From Akkermansiaceae bacterium (GTDB lineage: Bacteria; Verrucomicrobiota; Verrucomicrobiia; Verrucomicrobiales; Akkermansiaceae), in contig JANRFH010000030.1 in the NCBI GenBank assembly GCA_030725745.1, positions 86,792 through 150,791 on the forward strand: a stretch of 64,000 bases of DNA, in the 5' to 3' direction. The translations under genes were made by a program, and so were the position numbers. Shown here one piece after another: positions 6,833-16,174 of the stretch (positions within the stretch are counted from its first letter, which is position 1; every line of letters starts with the position of its first letter). Under the pieces are notes generated by a model. The model did no database searches, was not told where the DNA came from, and saw only the letters and a program-made list of their open reading frames with translations.

Positions 6833-9019
6833 TTACTCTCCGGGTAAGATCTTTTCTAACGGTGTCTCCACGCCATCGTCCATCCAGCGCTCAAGCGCGG
6901 CTTTCATGGGGGCGAGGATTTCTGGGTTTGCGGCGGCGACATCCTCCTGGCCGTCTTGGAAAAATAGGCCGAAGTGTCGGTCGCCCTCCTTGGTGGGGGT
7001 GCAGATGAGTTTCCAATCCCGGATGAGAAGGCAGCGTTGCTTGGCAGCGGCGAGGGGCTTGGCGAACTCATCGCGCAGGACGAACTGGTAGTTAAAGGAG
7101 TCGTCGATCCAAGTCATCTGATCCATGGGAGGCAGAGACGGTCGCTCGATGCCCGCGACGCGGAACTGGATGAAGGGGAAACCGGTCTCGCCGTAAAAGG
7201 GGCGGTCAACGGGGGTTTCGGAGCCATCGAGCCATCCGGCGAAACTCTTGCCCTCCCATGATGAGGGTTTTTCAGCACCTGCGAGATCGGCGAGTGTGGG
7301 GGCGATGTCGATCATGTTGACAGCCTCGGGGATAGATTGAGCCTTCTTTCTCGGGAGGTGAAATACGAGAGGGATGTGGTTCGCATGCATGCCACCGGCG
7401 AAGGTGAGGCCGTGGCCGAGGGTGACGCCTTCTTCGTAGAGATTGTCGCCATGGTCGGCGGTGACGATGACGATGGTGTTTTCCGCGAGGCCGCGTTTCT
7501 CCAGAGCATCCACGAGCCTGCCGACCTGATCGTCGAACTGGCGGGTGCAGCCATCGTAGAGGTCGCGGATTTGTTGCACGTCCTTTTCCGGAAGGGCGTT
7601 CCACTTGTCCTCCAGATCGGTGCCGCCGATGAAGGAGTCGATGTCGAAGTCGACGCCGTTTTTGTTCGGCCCATCGTAATCGGGATCGGTGAACATGCTG
7701 GCGTAGGGCTCGTCGCTGCGGTAGGGCAGGTGGTTGCAGGAGTAGAAGACGTGCCAGAAGAAGGGTTTATTGCTCCCGGCGACCTCGTCCATCCTGTCCT
7801 CCACGCGTTTCGTCACGACATCGGGCGTGACGAACTGAGCGAAAGAACCGAGCTCGGGGAAAATTTCATAACCGAGCTGGTGGTCGAAATAGAGGGGGAT
7901 GACGAAGTGCGCCATGACCACCGCTTGGCTCATGTAGATCTTGAAATTGTCGAAGCTGGAGACGGAGACATGCTCGAAGCCGAGCGGCATGAGCTCGTAG
8001 TAGCCTGCACACCAATCGCCGAAGGCGGCGGTATCGTAGCCATTTTCCGAAAGGATCTTCGCAAGTGGGACAATCTTCGCCTTGGTGGCGTCCACGGTCT
8101 CACGGTTCGGATACATTTGCCGCAGGCCGTGGGTCTGCGGGTAAAGCGAAGTCATCAGAGAAGTGCCGGACTCCAAGGTGGATGCAATAGGCGTGAAGCA
8201 TTTCTCGAAATTGACGGAGCGTGCAGCGAGTTCATCGATGCGCGGTGAAACGCCTTGGGCGGCGGCACCGTCTGAGCGGCGGGGGACGTAGCCGTTGCAG
8301 CCGAGCTTATCGGAGCGGAGCGAATCGGAGCCGATGATGATGATGTTCGGTCGCTCCATGCCGCCGGTGTCGCTGGCGGTGGTTTGCTTGTCGCGATTTT
8401 TGAAGAAAAACAGCACGGCGATGACAGCAAGCGATCCCGCCGCCACGCCACGCCAGCGCGGGGAGAGCCTCCACCAGTGCCACCACAATACATACGCGAG
8501 AACGGCGAGAGGAAACACGGTGAAGAGCAGCGGCAACACGACGACCTTCGCGACATCGGGCAAGGAATTCAGAATCTCGTAGTACCAGTAGCCGAACTTT
8601 GCTTCGTTTAGGAAATACGGGCGGGTGTCCACGAGCCTAAGCACGAAATAGGCGTGGATGCAGAAGGCACCGGCCACTGTGAGGAGTATCACTGAGACCT
8701 TCCTGCGGAGAAACGCCTTCCGGCAGACCATGGAAACAAAAGGCCGCAGCACGAAGGCGAATACAATGGCGAGGAGGAGGTAGGCGATGAGCATGTAGGC
8801 GTTTTCCCGGATGAGAAAGCCCATGTATTTCTCCTTCGCCAGCGCGCTGAATTTGTTTTCCATACTGCTCGAGGAACTCCCGAGACGGATAAGGGCACGG
8901 CAGTATTGGAATACGAAGAAGGCACATGTCCCTGCGAAAACCGGGAGGAAACCTATGCTAGCACGTGGCTCTGAGAGATCGGCCGTTTCTTCGGGATCGT
9001 GGTTTCTTTTCCTATTCAT
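6833..9019 (-). CDS. Membrane sulfatase-superfamily enzyme, LTA-synthase-like topology
   Basis: About five N-terminal membrane segments (residues 20-215, e.g. LLLAIVFAFVLRPFVSMV) precede an extracytoplasmic alkaline-phosphatase-fold domain starting at NIIIIGSDSLRSDKLGCNGY. Late metal ligands lie in IVTADHGDNLYEEG and LGHG. At the nucleophile position the formylglycine motif CxPSR is replaced by TLESG, aligned through SLMTSLYPQTHG. A Thr nucleophile is typical of phosphoglycerol or phosphoethanolamine transferases rather than true sulfatases, so I favour a transferase or phosphodiesterase acting on envelope lipids or glycans (inference). It overlaps the upstream membrane gene by 4 bp. Confidence 0.75.
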   Translation of the reverse strand: MNRKRNHDPEETADLSEPRASIGFLPVFAGTCAFFVFQYCRALIRLGSSSSSMENKFSALAKEKYMGFLIRENAYMLIAYLLLAIVFAFVLRPFVSMVCRKAFLRRKVSVILLTVAGAFCIHAYFVLRLVDTRPYFLNEAKFGYWYYEILNSLPDVAKVVVLPLLFTVFPLAVLAYVLWWHWWRLSPRWRGVAAGSLAVIAVLFFFKNRDKQTTASDTGGMERPNIIIIGSDSLRSDKLGCNGYVPRRSDGAAAQGVSPRIDELAARSVNFEKCFTPIASTLESGTSLMTSLYPQTHGLRQMYPNRETVDATKAKIVPLAKILSENGYDTAAFGDWCAGYYELMPLGFEHVSVSSFDNFKIYMSQAVVMAHFVIPLYFDHQLGYEIFPELGSFAQFVTPDVVTKRVEDRMDEVAGSNKPFFWHVFYSCNHLPYRSDEPYASMFTDPDYDGPNKNGVDFDIDSFIGGTDLEDKWNALPEKDVQQIRDLYDGCTRQFDDQVGRLVDALEKRGLAENTIVIVTADHGDNLYEEGVTLGHGLTFAGGMHANHIPLVFHLPRKKAQSIPEAVNMIDIAPTLADLAGAEKPSSWEGKSFAGWLDGSETPVDRPFYGETGFPFIQFRVAGIERPSLPPMDQMTWIDDSFNYQFVLRDEFAKPLAAAKQRCLLIRDWKLICTPTKEGDRHFGLFFQDGQEDVAAANPEILAPMKAALERWMDDGVETPLEKILPGE

Positions 9020-10131
9020 GGTTCGGTGGGATTTTCAAGAAACACCCATCGGGGTGCGAGCAGTTCCCAGATCACCACACCGCGCGGCGATTGCAGATTT
9101 TCAGGGACGTGAAGCCGGAGTAACATTGGCGAAGACCGGCCTCTGTTGTATTCAAGTTGTTCACTGATGCGCTGCCCTAGCGAACCATCGCGCTCTACAT
9201 ACCCATACAGAACTTCCGCAGAGCCGATAGTGGTGAGCCTCAGGCATATCAAGCTTTCCGAATCAGCAAATTCATGGCTGTAAAAATTATCTTTCTCAGC
9301 AAGCACCCGGAAATCTCCTGTATAGCCACCTTCGCGGCGCTTCGCAAATTCATCCCAAGGTATCGGCTGATAAGTCACATGTGATTCCCAATCAACCTTC
9401 CCCACATTTTCGGAAATAACCTCCACCAAGATCTGTGTCTCAGAGCCATCATCGAGCAGGCAACTTACGAACCAAAAGTTCGCATAGTTTCCAATCGTCA
9501 CGGGATCGAGGGATAGAAATTCTTTGATCCGGCGGGGAGCGGGCGGAGCATCCGCGTAATATTGCTCCATCAAAGGCTTCACCCGATCCACATGGCGGAC
9601 ATATCTCAGGAGTTCATCTACTGATCGTGAGTCAAAATAATTGTGCGCGACCTTCTCGATCGTTTCGATGGTCGCTTCTGCATCCAACTCGTCTTGATCA
9701 TCTAACTCCATGAACACTAGGGCTTCCTTCTCCACTTCTCGCCTCCGCTGCTCCGATTTTCCGACCTGCACAAGAGACCAGATGATGGCCGCCGTAAATA
9801 TCAGAACCACCAATGCCGTCCACCCCCAAGGCACCACGATCTTGCCGATCGATGCCATATCCCAATCCTGCTCCGTATCGTAAAATTCGCTTTCGATCAA
9901 GGCTCCTACATCAGGCTCTTGGGAGCGGGTTTTCATGTCCTCGCGCCCCACCGGCTCGCCCATTTTGTTCAGCAATGGTGCCTGCCCGACTTTCACCACG
10001 GGCAGTTCCACATACTCCTCCACCTTATCCTCGTGAAGGCGAACCATCCGTAGATCCACAGCGGCATCTTCATCCACTGGCCTGAGTTCCACACTGGCCT
10101 TTCCCTTGTCCTTTTCCTTGTCCTTCGCCAT
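9016..10131 (-). CDS. Single-pass membrane protein of unknown function, partner of the sulfatase-like gene
   Basis: Not recognised. A charged, Lys-rich cytoplasmic N-terminus (MAKDKEKDKGKAS) of about 105 residues is followed by one membrane helix (WTALVVLIFTAAIIWSLVQV) and a periplasmic domain of about 245 residues. That domain begins with a charged helical stretch and ends with beta-rich sequence (LRLHVPENLQSPRGVVIWEL). Its last bases overlap the start of the sulfatase-like gene (ATGA), so the two are translationally coupled. It may anchor or regulate that enzyme (inference). Confidence 0.7.
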   Translation of the reverse strand: MAKDKEKDKGKASVELRPVDEDAAVDLRMVRLHEDKVEEYVELPVVKVGQAPLLNKMGEPVGREDMKTRSQEPDVGALIESEFYDTEQDWDMASIGKIVVPWGWTALVVLIFTAAIIWSLVQVGKSEQRRREVEKEALVFMELDDQDELDAEATIETIEKVAHNYFDSRSVDELLRYVRHVDRVKPLMEQYYADAPPAPRRIKEFLSLDPVTIGNYANFWFVSCLLDDGSETQILVEVISENVGKVDWESHVTYQPIPWDEFAKRREGGYTGDFRVLAEKDNFYSHEFADSESLICLRLTTIGSAEVLYGYVERDGSLGQRISEQLEYNRGRSSPMLLRLHVPENLQSPRGVVIWELLAPRWVFLENPTEP

Positions 10132-10209
10132 CGGCAACTGAAGGAAAGCAGAAATGCCAATCGACGCAATGCCGCGTTGTCATCTAAAGTCACCCCCGTA
10201 ACGCCACAG

Positions 10210-11313
10210 ATGAACCAGAAACCGCGTATCCTCCTCATCACCGCCGCCTTCGGCGAAGGGCACAACTCGGCCGCGAAGAACCTCGCTCTCGCCCTGAATG
10301 CCGCAGGCGCGGAGACCCGCGTGGCGGATCCCTGCCTGCTCTCCGCCCCCCAATCCACCGCCTTCCTCCAGTGGGGCTACCGCCTCGTCACCACCCATTT
10401 CCCTAAGGTCTGGGAAAAAATCTACAAGGACACCGACAAGTGCGACTTCTCCCGCCCGGATATGCCACTAATGGGTCGTCCGGAGCGCTATCTCAGCACC
10501 CTCATTGAGGAGTTCCAGCCCACCGCCATCGTCTCAACCTACCCGATCTACCCGTATTTCCTACACCGCATCTTCAACGAAACTTTTCGGAAAGTCCCGG
10601 TTTTCACGGTCATCACCGACTCCATCGAGATCAATGCCTCTTGGCTGCGCGCTCCCACGGATTGGTTCCTCGTCACCGACAAGACCACGCTCGAGATCAT
10701 GCGCTGCTGGGGCATTCCCGAGGAAAAAATCATCAACACCGGCTTCCCGGTGAACCCCGCCTTCAAGGACATGCAGCCCGTTTCCCGCGAGGACAACTGC
10801 AAGCCCTTCCGCGTGCTCTATTTCCCCACCGCCAAGAAGCCCTTCGTGCGCCGCCACGCCCGCGCCATCCTCGAGGCCTCGCCGGACGTGCACATCACCA
10901 TCGTCATGGGAAAAAATTTCCGCCTGCTCCAGTCACGTGCCCGCCAGATCCGCGCCGAATACCCCGGCCGTGTCCGCCTGCTCGGCTGGACGAAAAAAGT
11001 CCCGCAGCTTTTGGAGAAACATCATCTCGTCGTCGGCAAAGCCGGTGGCGCCACCGTGCACGAGGCCATCGCCGCCCGCGTACCCATGCTCATCCATCAC
11101 CTCGTGCCCGGCCAGGAGGAGGGAAATCTCCAGCTCCTCCAGCATCTCAACGCAGGTGATATCGCAGAGGAGCCCGCCGACCTCACCGAAGCCATCTCAA
11201 ACATACTCGCCAACGATGCGGTGAAATGGCGTAGGATGAAGGCTGCCCTCGCTGAGAAAGGTTTCAACGACGGAGCCATAACCGCCTCAACTTTCATCCT
11301 CAACCACATCTGA
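10210..11313 (+). CDS. MGDG-synthase/MurG-like glycosyltransferase (GT28 family)
   Basis: The N-terminal half matches monogalactosyldiacylglycerol-synthase-type domains (ILLITAAFGEGHNSAAKNLA, then VSTYPIYPYF). The C-terminal half carries the UDP-sugar-binding GT28 signature (VVGKAGGATVHEAIAARVPM, GQEEGNLQLL). This architecture makes glycolipids by moving hexose to diacylglycerol on the cytoplasmic face. The ATG at MNQKPRILL is preferred to a TTG 33 nt upstream. It heads a same-strand run with the HAD gene (start 2 nt after this stop), thiG and rnhC. Confidence 0.85.
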   Translation: MNQKPRILLITAAFGEGHNSAAKNLALALNAAGAETRVADPCLLSAPQSTAFLQWGYRLVTTHFPKVWEKIYKDTDKCDFSRPDMPLMGRPERYLSTLIEEFQPTAIVSTYPIYPYFLHRIFNETFRKVPVFTVITDSIEINASWLRAPTDWFLVTDKTTLEIMRCWGIPEEKIINTGFPVNPAFKDMQPVSREDNCKPFRVLYFPTAKKPFVRRHARAILEASPDVHITIVMGKNFRLLQSRARQIRAEYPGRVRLLGWTKKVPQLLEKHHLVVGKAGGATVHEAIAARVPMLIHHLVPGQEEGNLQLLQHLNAGDIAEEPADLTEAISNILANDAVKWRRMKAALAEKGFNDGAITASTFILNHI

Positions 11314-11314
11314 T

Positions 11315-11929
11315 ATGGCCGACTTCCTCTTCGACATCGGAAAAGTCCTGCTCGACTTCGACTTCGAAACCTCCCTCTCCCAACTCCTCCCCCCCGATCA
11401 CGCCGCTCCGCACGCCGCGCTCGCGAAGCTCCTCGAAAAAAAGGACGACTTCGAGGCCGGCCGCATCTCCACCATGGATTACACGGATTGGGCGCTCGAC
11501 ACTCTCGAGTCCGAAGCCACACCCGATCAATTCCACCGCGCTTGGCAGGAAATCTTCACCCCGAACCTCCCCATGTGGGAGGCCGTGCGCTCCCTCCGCG
11601 CCGATGGCCACCGCCTCATCCTTTTCTCCAACACCAACGCCATCCACTGCCCCTACATCTTCGATGCCTACCCGGAATTCTCCCTCTTCCACGGCGCCGT
11701 CATGTCCTTCGAAGCCGGCAGCATCAAGCCCGAGCCAGAAATCTACCGCCACGCCATCGAAAAATATTCCCTCAACCCCGCGGAAACCCTCTACATCGAC
11801 GACCTCCCCGCCAACATCGCCGCAGGCAAAGACTTCGGCTTCATCGCCCACCCATACGACCTCCAAAACCACCAAGCCTTCGAACAGTGGCTCGCAAAGC
11901 ACCTCTCTTCCCTTCAAACTGAAATCTAG
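11315..11929 (+). CDS. HAD-superfamily hydrolase (subfamily IA, YihX-like)
   Basis: Short 204-residue HAD protein. Motif I is FDIGKVLLDFDF, as in YihX-type sugar-phosphate phosphatases where the second Asp is replaced. Motif II is ILFSNTNAIH, motif III Lys lies in GSIKPEPEIYRHA, and motif IV is LYIDDLPANI with the paired Asp. Likely a phosphatase on a small phosphometabolite; the substrate cannot be read from sequence. It begins 2 nt after the glycosyltransferase stop and ends 9 nt before thiG, so it is part of that run. Confidence 0.87.
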   Translation: MADFLFDIGKVLLDFDFETSLSQLLPPDHAAPHAALAKLLEKKDDFEAGRISTMDYTDWALDTLESEATPDQFHRAWQEIFTPNLPMWEAVRSLRADGHRLILFSNTNAIHCPYIFDAYPEFSLFHGAVMSFEAGSIKPEPEIYRHAIEKYSLNPAETLYIDDLPANIAAGKDFGFIAHPYDLQNHQAFEQWLAKHLSSLQTEI

Positions 11930-11938
11930 CAAACTCTG

Positions 11939-12715
11939 ATGTTAAAAATCGCAGACCGCACCTTCACCTCCCGCCTTTTCCTCGGCACCGGCAAATTCCC
12001 TTCCAACGAATCCATGCGCGACGCCCTCGTCTCCTCGGGCACGGAAATCGTCACCGTCGCCCTTCGCCGCGCCGATCTCTCCGGAAAAGGCGACCAGTTC
12101 GCCAACATCCTCGATTTCGTCGATCCGGAAAAATACCTCCTCCTCGCCAACACCAGCGGAGCCATGAACGCCGAGGAAGCCGTCCGCCTCGCCCGCCTCG
12201 CCCACTCCGCCGGTTTGCCGAAATGGATCAAGCTCGAGATTCACCCCGATCCCACCTACCTCCTCCCCGATCCCATCGAGACACTCAAAGCCGCCGAAAT
12301 CCTCGTCAAAGAAGGTTTCACCGTCCTCCCTTACATCAATGCCGACCCAGTCCTCGCCAAGCGCCTTCAAGAAGCAGGTTGCGCCACGGTCATGCCGCTC
12401 GGATCGCCCATCGGCTCGAACAAAGGCCTCACCACACGCGACCAGATCGCCATCATCATCGCCCAAGCTACGGTGCCCGTAGTAGTCGATGCAGGGATAG
12501 GCGCGCCCTCCCACGCAGCCGAGGCCATGGAACTCGGAGCTGATGCCGTGCTCGTGAACACCGCCATCGCCATTGCCTCAGATCCTGTGAAAATGGGCAT
12601 CGCCTTCAAGCAAGCCGTCGAGGCAGGCCGCACCGCCTTCGAGCTAGGCCTTCCGCAGCCATCACTCACCGCCAGCGCCACCTCACCACTCACCGGATTT
12701 CTCAACAAGCACTGA
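11939..12715 (+). CDS. thiG: Thiazole synthase
   Basis: ThiG condenses 1-deoxyxylulose-5-phosphate, dehydroglycine and ThiS thiocarboxylate into the thiamine thiazole. Visible signatures are [83 protein letters not shown] and [10 protein letters not shown]. At 258 residues it is full length. No thiS, thiH or thiO and no TPP-riboswitch-like sequence lie beside it. A ThiF/MoeB-like E1 enzyme is encoded at 41 kb and could activate ThiS (inference). Its stop shares one base with the rnhC start. Confidence 0.96.
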   Translation: MLKIADRTFTSRLFLGTGKFPSNESMRDALVSSGTEIVTVALRRADLSGKGDQFANILDFVDPEKYLLLANTSGAMNAEEAVRLARLAHSAGLPKWIKLEIHPDPTYLLPDPIETLKAAEILVKEGFTVLPYINADPVLAKRLQEAGCATVMPLGSPIGSNKGLTTRDQIAIIIAQATVPVVVDAGIGAPSHAAEAMELGADAVLVNTAIAIASDPVKMGIAFKQAVEAGRTAFELGLPQPSLTASATSPLTGFLNKH

Positions 12716-13644
12716 TGAACTCCCACACCGCCCCGCTCACCGCCGCCCAGGTCAAAAAACTGCGGACGGCACTGGAAGCGCGCGGCTTCGACTTCACCAG
12801 CAAGCCCTACACCATCTACGCCGCCCGCAAGGGCAAGCTCACCGTCAGCGTTTACGAAAAGGGCCCCAAAGTCCTCATCCAGGGCAAGGAAACCGAAGAC
12901 TTCATCCGTTTCACCCTTGAGCCGGAAGTCACCGGAGTCGTCACGCTCAACTACGAGAAAACTCCCGAAACATCCGCTGCCGATCCCGAACATTTCTCCC
13001 CACACTTCGGCATCGATGAAAGCGGCAAAGGCGACTTCTTCGGCCCCTTGGTCATCGCAGGGGTCTATACGGATGAAACCATCACCCGCCACCTCATCAA
13101 GGCCGGCGTCATGGACTCGAAACGCATCAACACCCCCGCCAAGATCCGCGCCCTAGCCGCCGTCATCAAGGCCACCCCCGGCATCGCCTACGACGTCATC
13201 GCCCTGCGCCCGGAGAAATACAACGAGATCTACCCCACCTTCAAAAACCTCAACAGCATGCTCGCCTGGGGTCACGCCACCGTCATCGGCGAGCTCGCCA
13301 ACAAAGTCCCCGCCTGCCCCCGCGCCCTCTCCGACCAATTCGCCCGCCCCGCCGTCCTCGAAGCCGCGCTGAAGAAGAAAAACATCACCCTCAAGCTCGA
13401 CCAGCGCACCAAAGGCGAATCCGACACCGCCGTCGCCGCCGCCTCCATCCTCGCCCGCGAGCGCTTCATCGACTGGATGGACGCCGCCACGAAAAAAGTA
13501 GGCTTCACCATCCCCCTCGGTGCCTCCCCGCAGGTCATCGCTGCCGGCAAAAAGCTAGTCGCAAAACACGGCCCAGAGATCCTCGGCAAGTTCGCCAAAC
13601 TCCATTTCAAGACCACCCAGCAGGTCATCGGCGAGCTATTCTGA
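12715..13644 (+). CDS. rnhC: Ribonuclease HIII
   Basis: Removes RNA from RNA-DNA hybrids, including R-loops and primers. The N-terminal TBP-like substrate-binding domain (about residues 1-95) distinguishes HIII from HII. The catalytic domain opens with FGIDESGKGDFFGPLVIAGV, which contains the HIII-type active site (Asp-Glu plus GKGD). Further motifs are MDSKRIN, NLNSMLAWGHA and KGESDTAVAAASILARERF. The start overlaps the thiG stop by one base, and the 3' end overlaps the convergent acyltransferase gene by 9 bp. Confidence 0.95.
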   Translation: MNSHTAPLTAAQVKKLRTALEARGFDFTSKPYTIYAARKGKLTVSVYEKGPKVLIQGKETEDFIRFTLEPEVTGVVTLNYEKTPETSAADPEHFSPHFGIDESGKGDFFGPLVIAGVYTDETITRHLIKAGVMDSKRINTPAKIRALAAVIKATPGIAYDVIALRPEKYNEIYPTFKNLNSMLAWGHATVIGELANKVPACPRALSDQFARPAVLEAALKKKNITLKLDQRTKGESDTAVAAASILARERFIDWMDAATKKVGFTIPLGASPQVIAAGKKLVAKHGPEILGKFAKLHFKTTQQVIGELF

Positions 13645-14808
13645 AAACAGCGAAACCGGATACACCGGGATACCCAGCTCTTTTGCTGCTTTCGTTAGAT
13701 CTTTGTCATCCGAAAACGTGAGAATGTAATCCACCGGTAGTGGCTTCGAGCGGTCGATGTTTTCCAAATCCCAAGGCTGCGCGCCCACACAGCGCTCGTT
13801 GACGATATCCCCGTGGATGCATCCGGCGGGGAGTTCCATGTCCTTTTCCTCCTCGCTCATCCACACCAACGCGCGATGCGGGCTGCGTCCCCGCGCCTCC
13901 GCTTTCTCCAGCCACTTGGTCGGCGGAACGGCTTCGCTGAAATAGACCTTCCACCTCTCCTGAAGCCAGAAAACGTCTTCCATCGAGACCTTCATTGCCC
14001 TTTCCAATGCCTCGGAACAGCTCACGGTGGTGTAGGGTTTTTCCACGCGATGGTAGCGTGCTTTCCATTTCCCTGGTTCTACCGTGACCATGGAAAGTGC
14101 GAGCACCTCGCTCTTGCAACGCCTCGCTAGGAGGCTAGGCAGCGGGCTGGAGCGCGTGAGCCTGCCGAAAAATCCTGCGACCTTTCCCTGAAATCCCACA
14201 CGCTGATCCGCGAGGATCCCGACGACCCCGTTGTCCTTCAGGAACCCACTGACGATGTGCAGGCTGTCCCTTTTCGAAAACAAGCGCGACCCATCAAACT
14301 GTCTCTCACGTAGGACACGCTCGTTCAAGATCGGGTTGTTGAGCGGTCGGTAAAATCCACCGAGATTCTCGATCCCTGTGTCGAAAGCTTTAAGCCGCGT
14401 GAGCAATTCCCAGTTCCCCATATGCGAGAGCAGCAGCACCACTCCGTTGCCCTCTGCAAGCGCCTCGGCCATTACTTCGGGGTTCTCCACCTCCAGCAGC
14501 TCCGTCAGATCCTCGCCCGCAGCTTTCGCGGAAACGGATGAGCAGAGCAGGTTCGCCACCGTTCTCACGAACGACCGCTGCGCCATCACATCGATCTCAT
14601 CCGGCGAGTATTTCCCCTCCGTCGCAATCCTGAGATTTCTCGCGATTGTCTTCTGCCGCTTTTTCATCAATGGCCAGACTACTTCACCAAGAAATTCGCC
14701 AAAAATGAAAACGCTCTCCGCAGATAGCAGCCGCATCAACGCAGCGACCGCCGAGTGCGCTGCTGCCTCCACCCGCCAGCTCAGCCTTTTTGAGAAACTC
14801 TCTGCCAT
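13636..14808 (-). CDS. Lysophospholipid / lipid A acyltransferase (LpxL/HtrB-like)
   Basis: Residues 1-300 match the HtrB/LpxL family: an N-terminal hydrophobic helix, RQKTIARNLRIA, the catalytic HX4E motif in LLLSHMGNWELL, GGFYRPLNNP and GILADQRVGFQGK. The family adds secondary acyl chains to lipid A or related lipids at the inner membrane. The protein is longer than usual (390 aa), with a C-terminal extension after RWKVYF that ends DYILTFSDDKDL...VYPVSLFSE and is not recognised. It starts immediately after the stop of the upstream membrane gene. Confidence 0.85.
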   Translation of the reverse strand: MAESFSKRLSWRVEAAAHSAVAALMRLLSAESVFIFGEFLGEVVWPLMKKRQKTIARNLRIATEGKYSPDEIDVMAQRSFVRTVANLLCSSVSAKAAGEDLTELLEVENPEVMAEALAEGNGVVLLLSHMGNWELLTRLKAFDTGIENLGGFYRPLNNPILNERVLRERQFDGSRLFSKRDSLHIVSGFLKDNGVVGILADQRVGFQGKVAGFFGRLTRSSPLPSLLARRCKSEVLALSMVTVEPGKWKARYHRVEKPYTTVSCSEALERAMKVSMEDVFWLQERWKVYFSEAVPPTKWLEKAEARGRSPHRALVWMSEEEKDMELPAGCIHGDIVNERCVGAQPWDLENIDRSKPLPVDYILTFSDDKDLTKAAKELGIPVYPVSLFSE

Positions 14809-15453
14809 CTAGTTCAGCTCCTCCCGCCTGCCGAGGGTGATCGCCAGCCCCAAGGTGCCGACGAAGATGAAATAACATGCCAGCAGTTCGAGGTAGTTTT
14901 TGCAGATCTGGGGAATCTGGGGCGGGAAGCCATCCCCTAGCGAGGCCTGCCAGAATTGATTGGAACCCACCACTTTATTGAAGACGTAAAGGATCAGAAG
15001 TGCTGCGGCGATGAACCCCGCACCCGCATGGTGCCCCATGGTATTGAAAAATTTCAGCATCACGCGACGGTGGCGCAGGATGGTGATAAGTGCCGCAGCC
15101 AAAAGCACGCCGATCACCCAAACATCAGGAAACGGCCATTTCATGATACCGGAGATGAAATCTTCAAGCTCACCCACCAGCGCTGCCGCCAGGGCGAAGG
15201 CAAATACCCTGCACACCGCCCTGCGGTGCCCCGAGTGCGCCATGGCGCCGACCATCACCGCAGCTGATGCCGCAAGTAGCGCTGCCTGCATCAGCTCCAC
15301 CGTCCCTCGCTCCAGCGGAGCGCCCGGCTTGTTGGGAAGCCATGCCGGCAACAAAATCGTCACCGTGCCACCGCAGACAAGCAGCAGCCTCAAGAGAGCC
15401 TTCTTCCAAGAGCTCTGCTCTTTCTTGCTGTATCCTGTTTCCTGCACTGACAT
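14809..15453 (-). CDS. Polytopic membrane protein of unknown function
   Basis: Not recognised. The 214-residue protein has about six predicted membrane helices (e.g. LLRLLLVCGGTVTILLPAWL, VWVIGVLLAAALITIL, YFIFVGTLGLAITL) with a Lys/Ser-rich cytoplasmic N-terminus. Its stop abuts the acyltransferase start without a gap, which implies co-transcription and a possible envelope-lipid role. The ATG at 15453 is the only good start. Confidence 0.75.
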   Translation of the reverse strand: MSVQETGYSKKEQSSWKKALLRLLLVCGGTVTILLPAWLPNKPGAPLERGTVELMQAALLAASAAVMVGAMAHSGHRRAVCRVFAFALAAALVGELEDFISGIMKWPFPDVWVIGVLLAAALITILRHRRVMLKFFNTMGHHAGAGFIAAALLILYVFNKVVGSNQFWQASLGDGFPPQIPQICKNYLELLACYFIFVGTLGLAITLGRREELN

Positions 15454-15526
15454 TGCCTAAATCGTTTTTCCCTGCTGTGGCAAGGAGTATGAGAAGCTAG
15501 ACATCGCAAAGCTACGCCCAACAACG

Positions 15527-15557
15527 AAAAATCCGGCCTCCTTGCGGATGACCGGAT
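15527..15557 (-). terminator. Rho-independent terminator
   Basis: On the minus strand ATCCGG and CCGGAT arms are followed by a run of T. It lies about 35 bp past the stop of the Ala/Glu-rich lipoprotein gene (15590-16003). Confidence 0.65.
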
Positions 15558-15589
15558 CGAATATCGGGAAAATGTATTCCCCGGGAGGC

Positions 15590-16003
15590 TTATTCGCCGT
15601 CCTTCATTTCTTCCTCGGCGTCGGCGGCACCGTTTTTCAAGGCATCGGCGGCATCAGCTGCCTTTTCTTTCATGGCATCCACGGCGTCACCTGCGGCTTC
15701 CTTGGTGTCGGCGGCAGCTTCGGATGCAGCATCTTTCATCTCCTCGACCTTGTCGGCTGTGGCATCTTTAGCTTCTTCCATTGATTCAGCAGCATCGTCC
15801 TTGGCTTCTTCCACGGTTGCGGCGGCGTCATCGGCCACTTCCTCGACCTTGTCGGCTGCGCTGTCGGCCATTTCCTCAATGCCTTCGGTGATCTTGTCGG
15901 CGCTATCGGACATTTCCTCGGTAGTTGTCTTGGCTTGGTCGCAAGAAACGAATGCGAGCGCGAGCGGCATAACGATAGCGGCGGTAATAGTAGTAGTTTT
16001 CAT
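15590..16003 (-). CDS. Ala/Glu/Lys/Asp-rich LEA-like secreted protein
   Basis: An N-terminal signal (AAIVMPLALAFVSCDQ) with a cysteine that could be lipidated is followed by about 110 residues of low-complexity helix built from imperfect 11-residue repeats such as ADKVEEVADDA and EEAKDDAAESM. This pattern resembles group 3 LEA and apolipoprotein-like amphipathic repeats. There is no catalytic motif. A role in desiccation or osmotic protection, or as an envelope spacer, is possible but inferred. Short, monocistronic, with its own terminator. Confidence 0.75.
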   Translation of the reverse strand: MKTTTITAAIVMPLALAFVSCDQAKTTTEEMSDSADKITEGIEEMADSAADKVEEVADDAAATVEEAKDDAAESMEEAKDATADKVEEMKDAASEAAADTKEAAGDAVDAMKEKAADAADALKNGAADAEEEMKDGE

Positions 16004-16174
16004 AGGGATATTGGTTGGTTTTTCTTTATTACGGTTTGAATACCGTCTTCACAAAGCTGCATCTGAACTCTCTCCGAGTCAAAGGATTCCTAAGGGGCGC
16101 AATTACAACTGCATTCTATCCTCCAGTCTGCCCTTGCGGAGACCGTATACTGGCGGTTGAATCCCCGCCCGCAG

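Noticed and set aside
11930-11940. TPP riboswitch controlling thiG
   Set aside because: Only 9 nt separate the HAD stop from thiG, leaving no room for an aptamer; no THI-box-like sequence was noticed upstream of the run.
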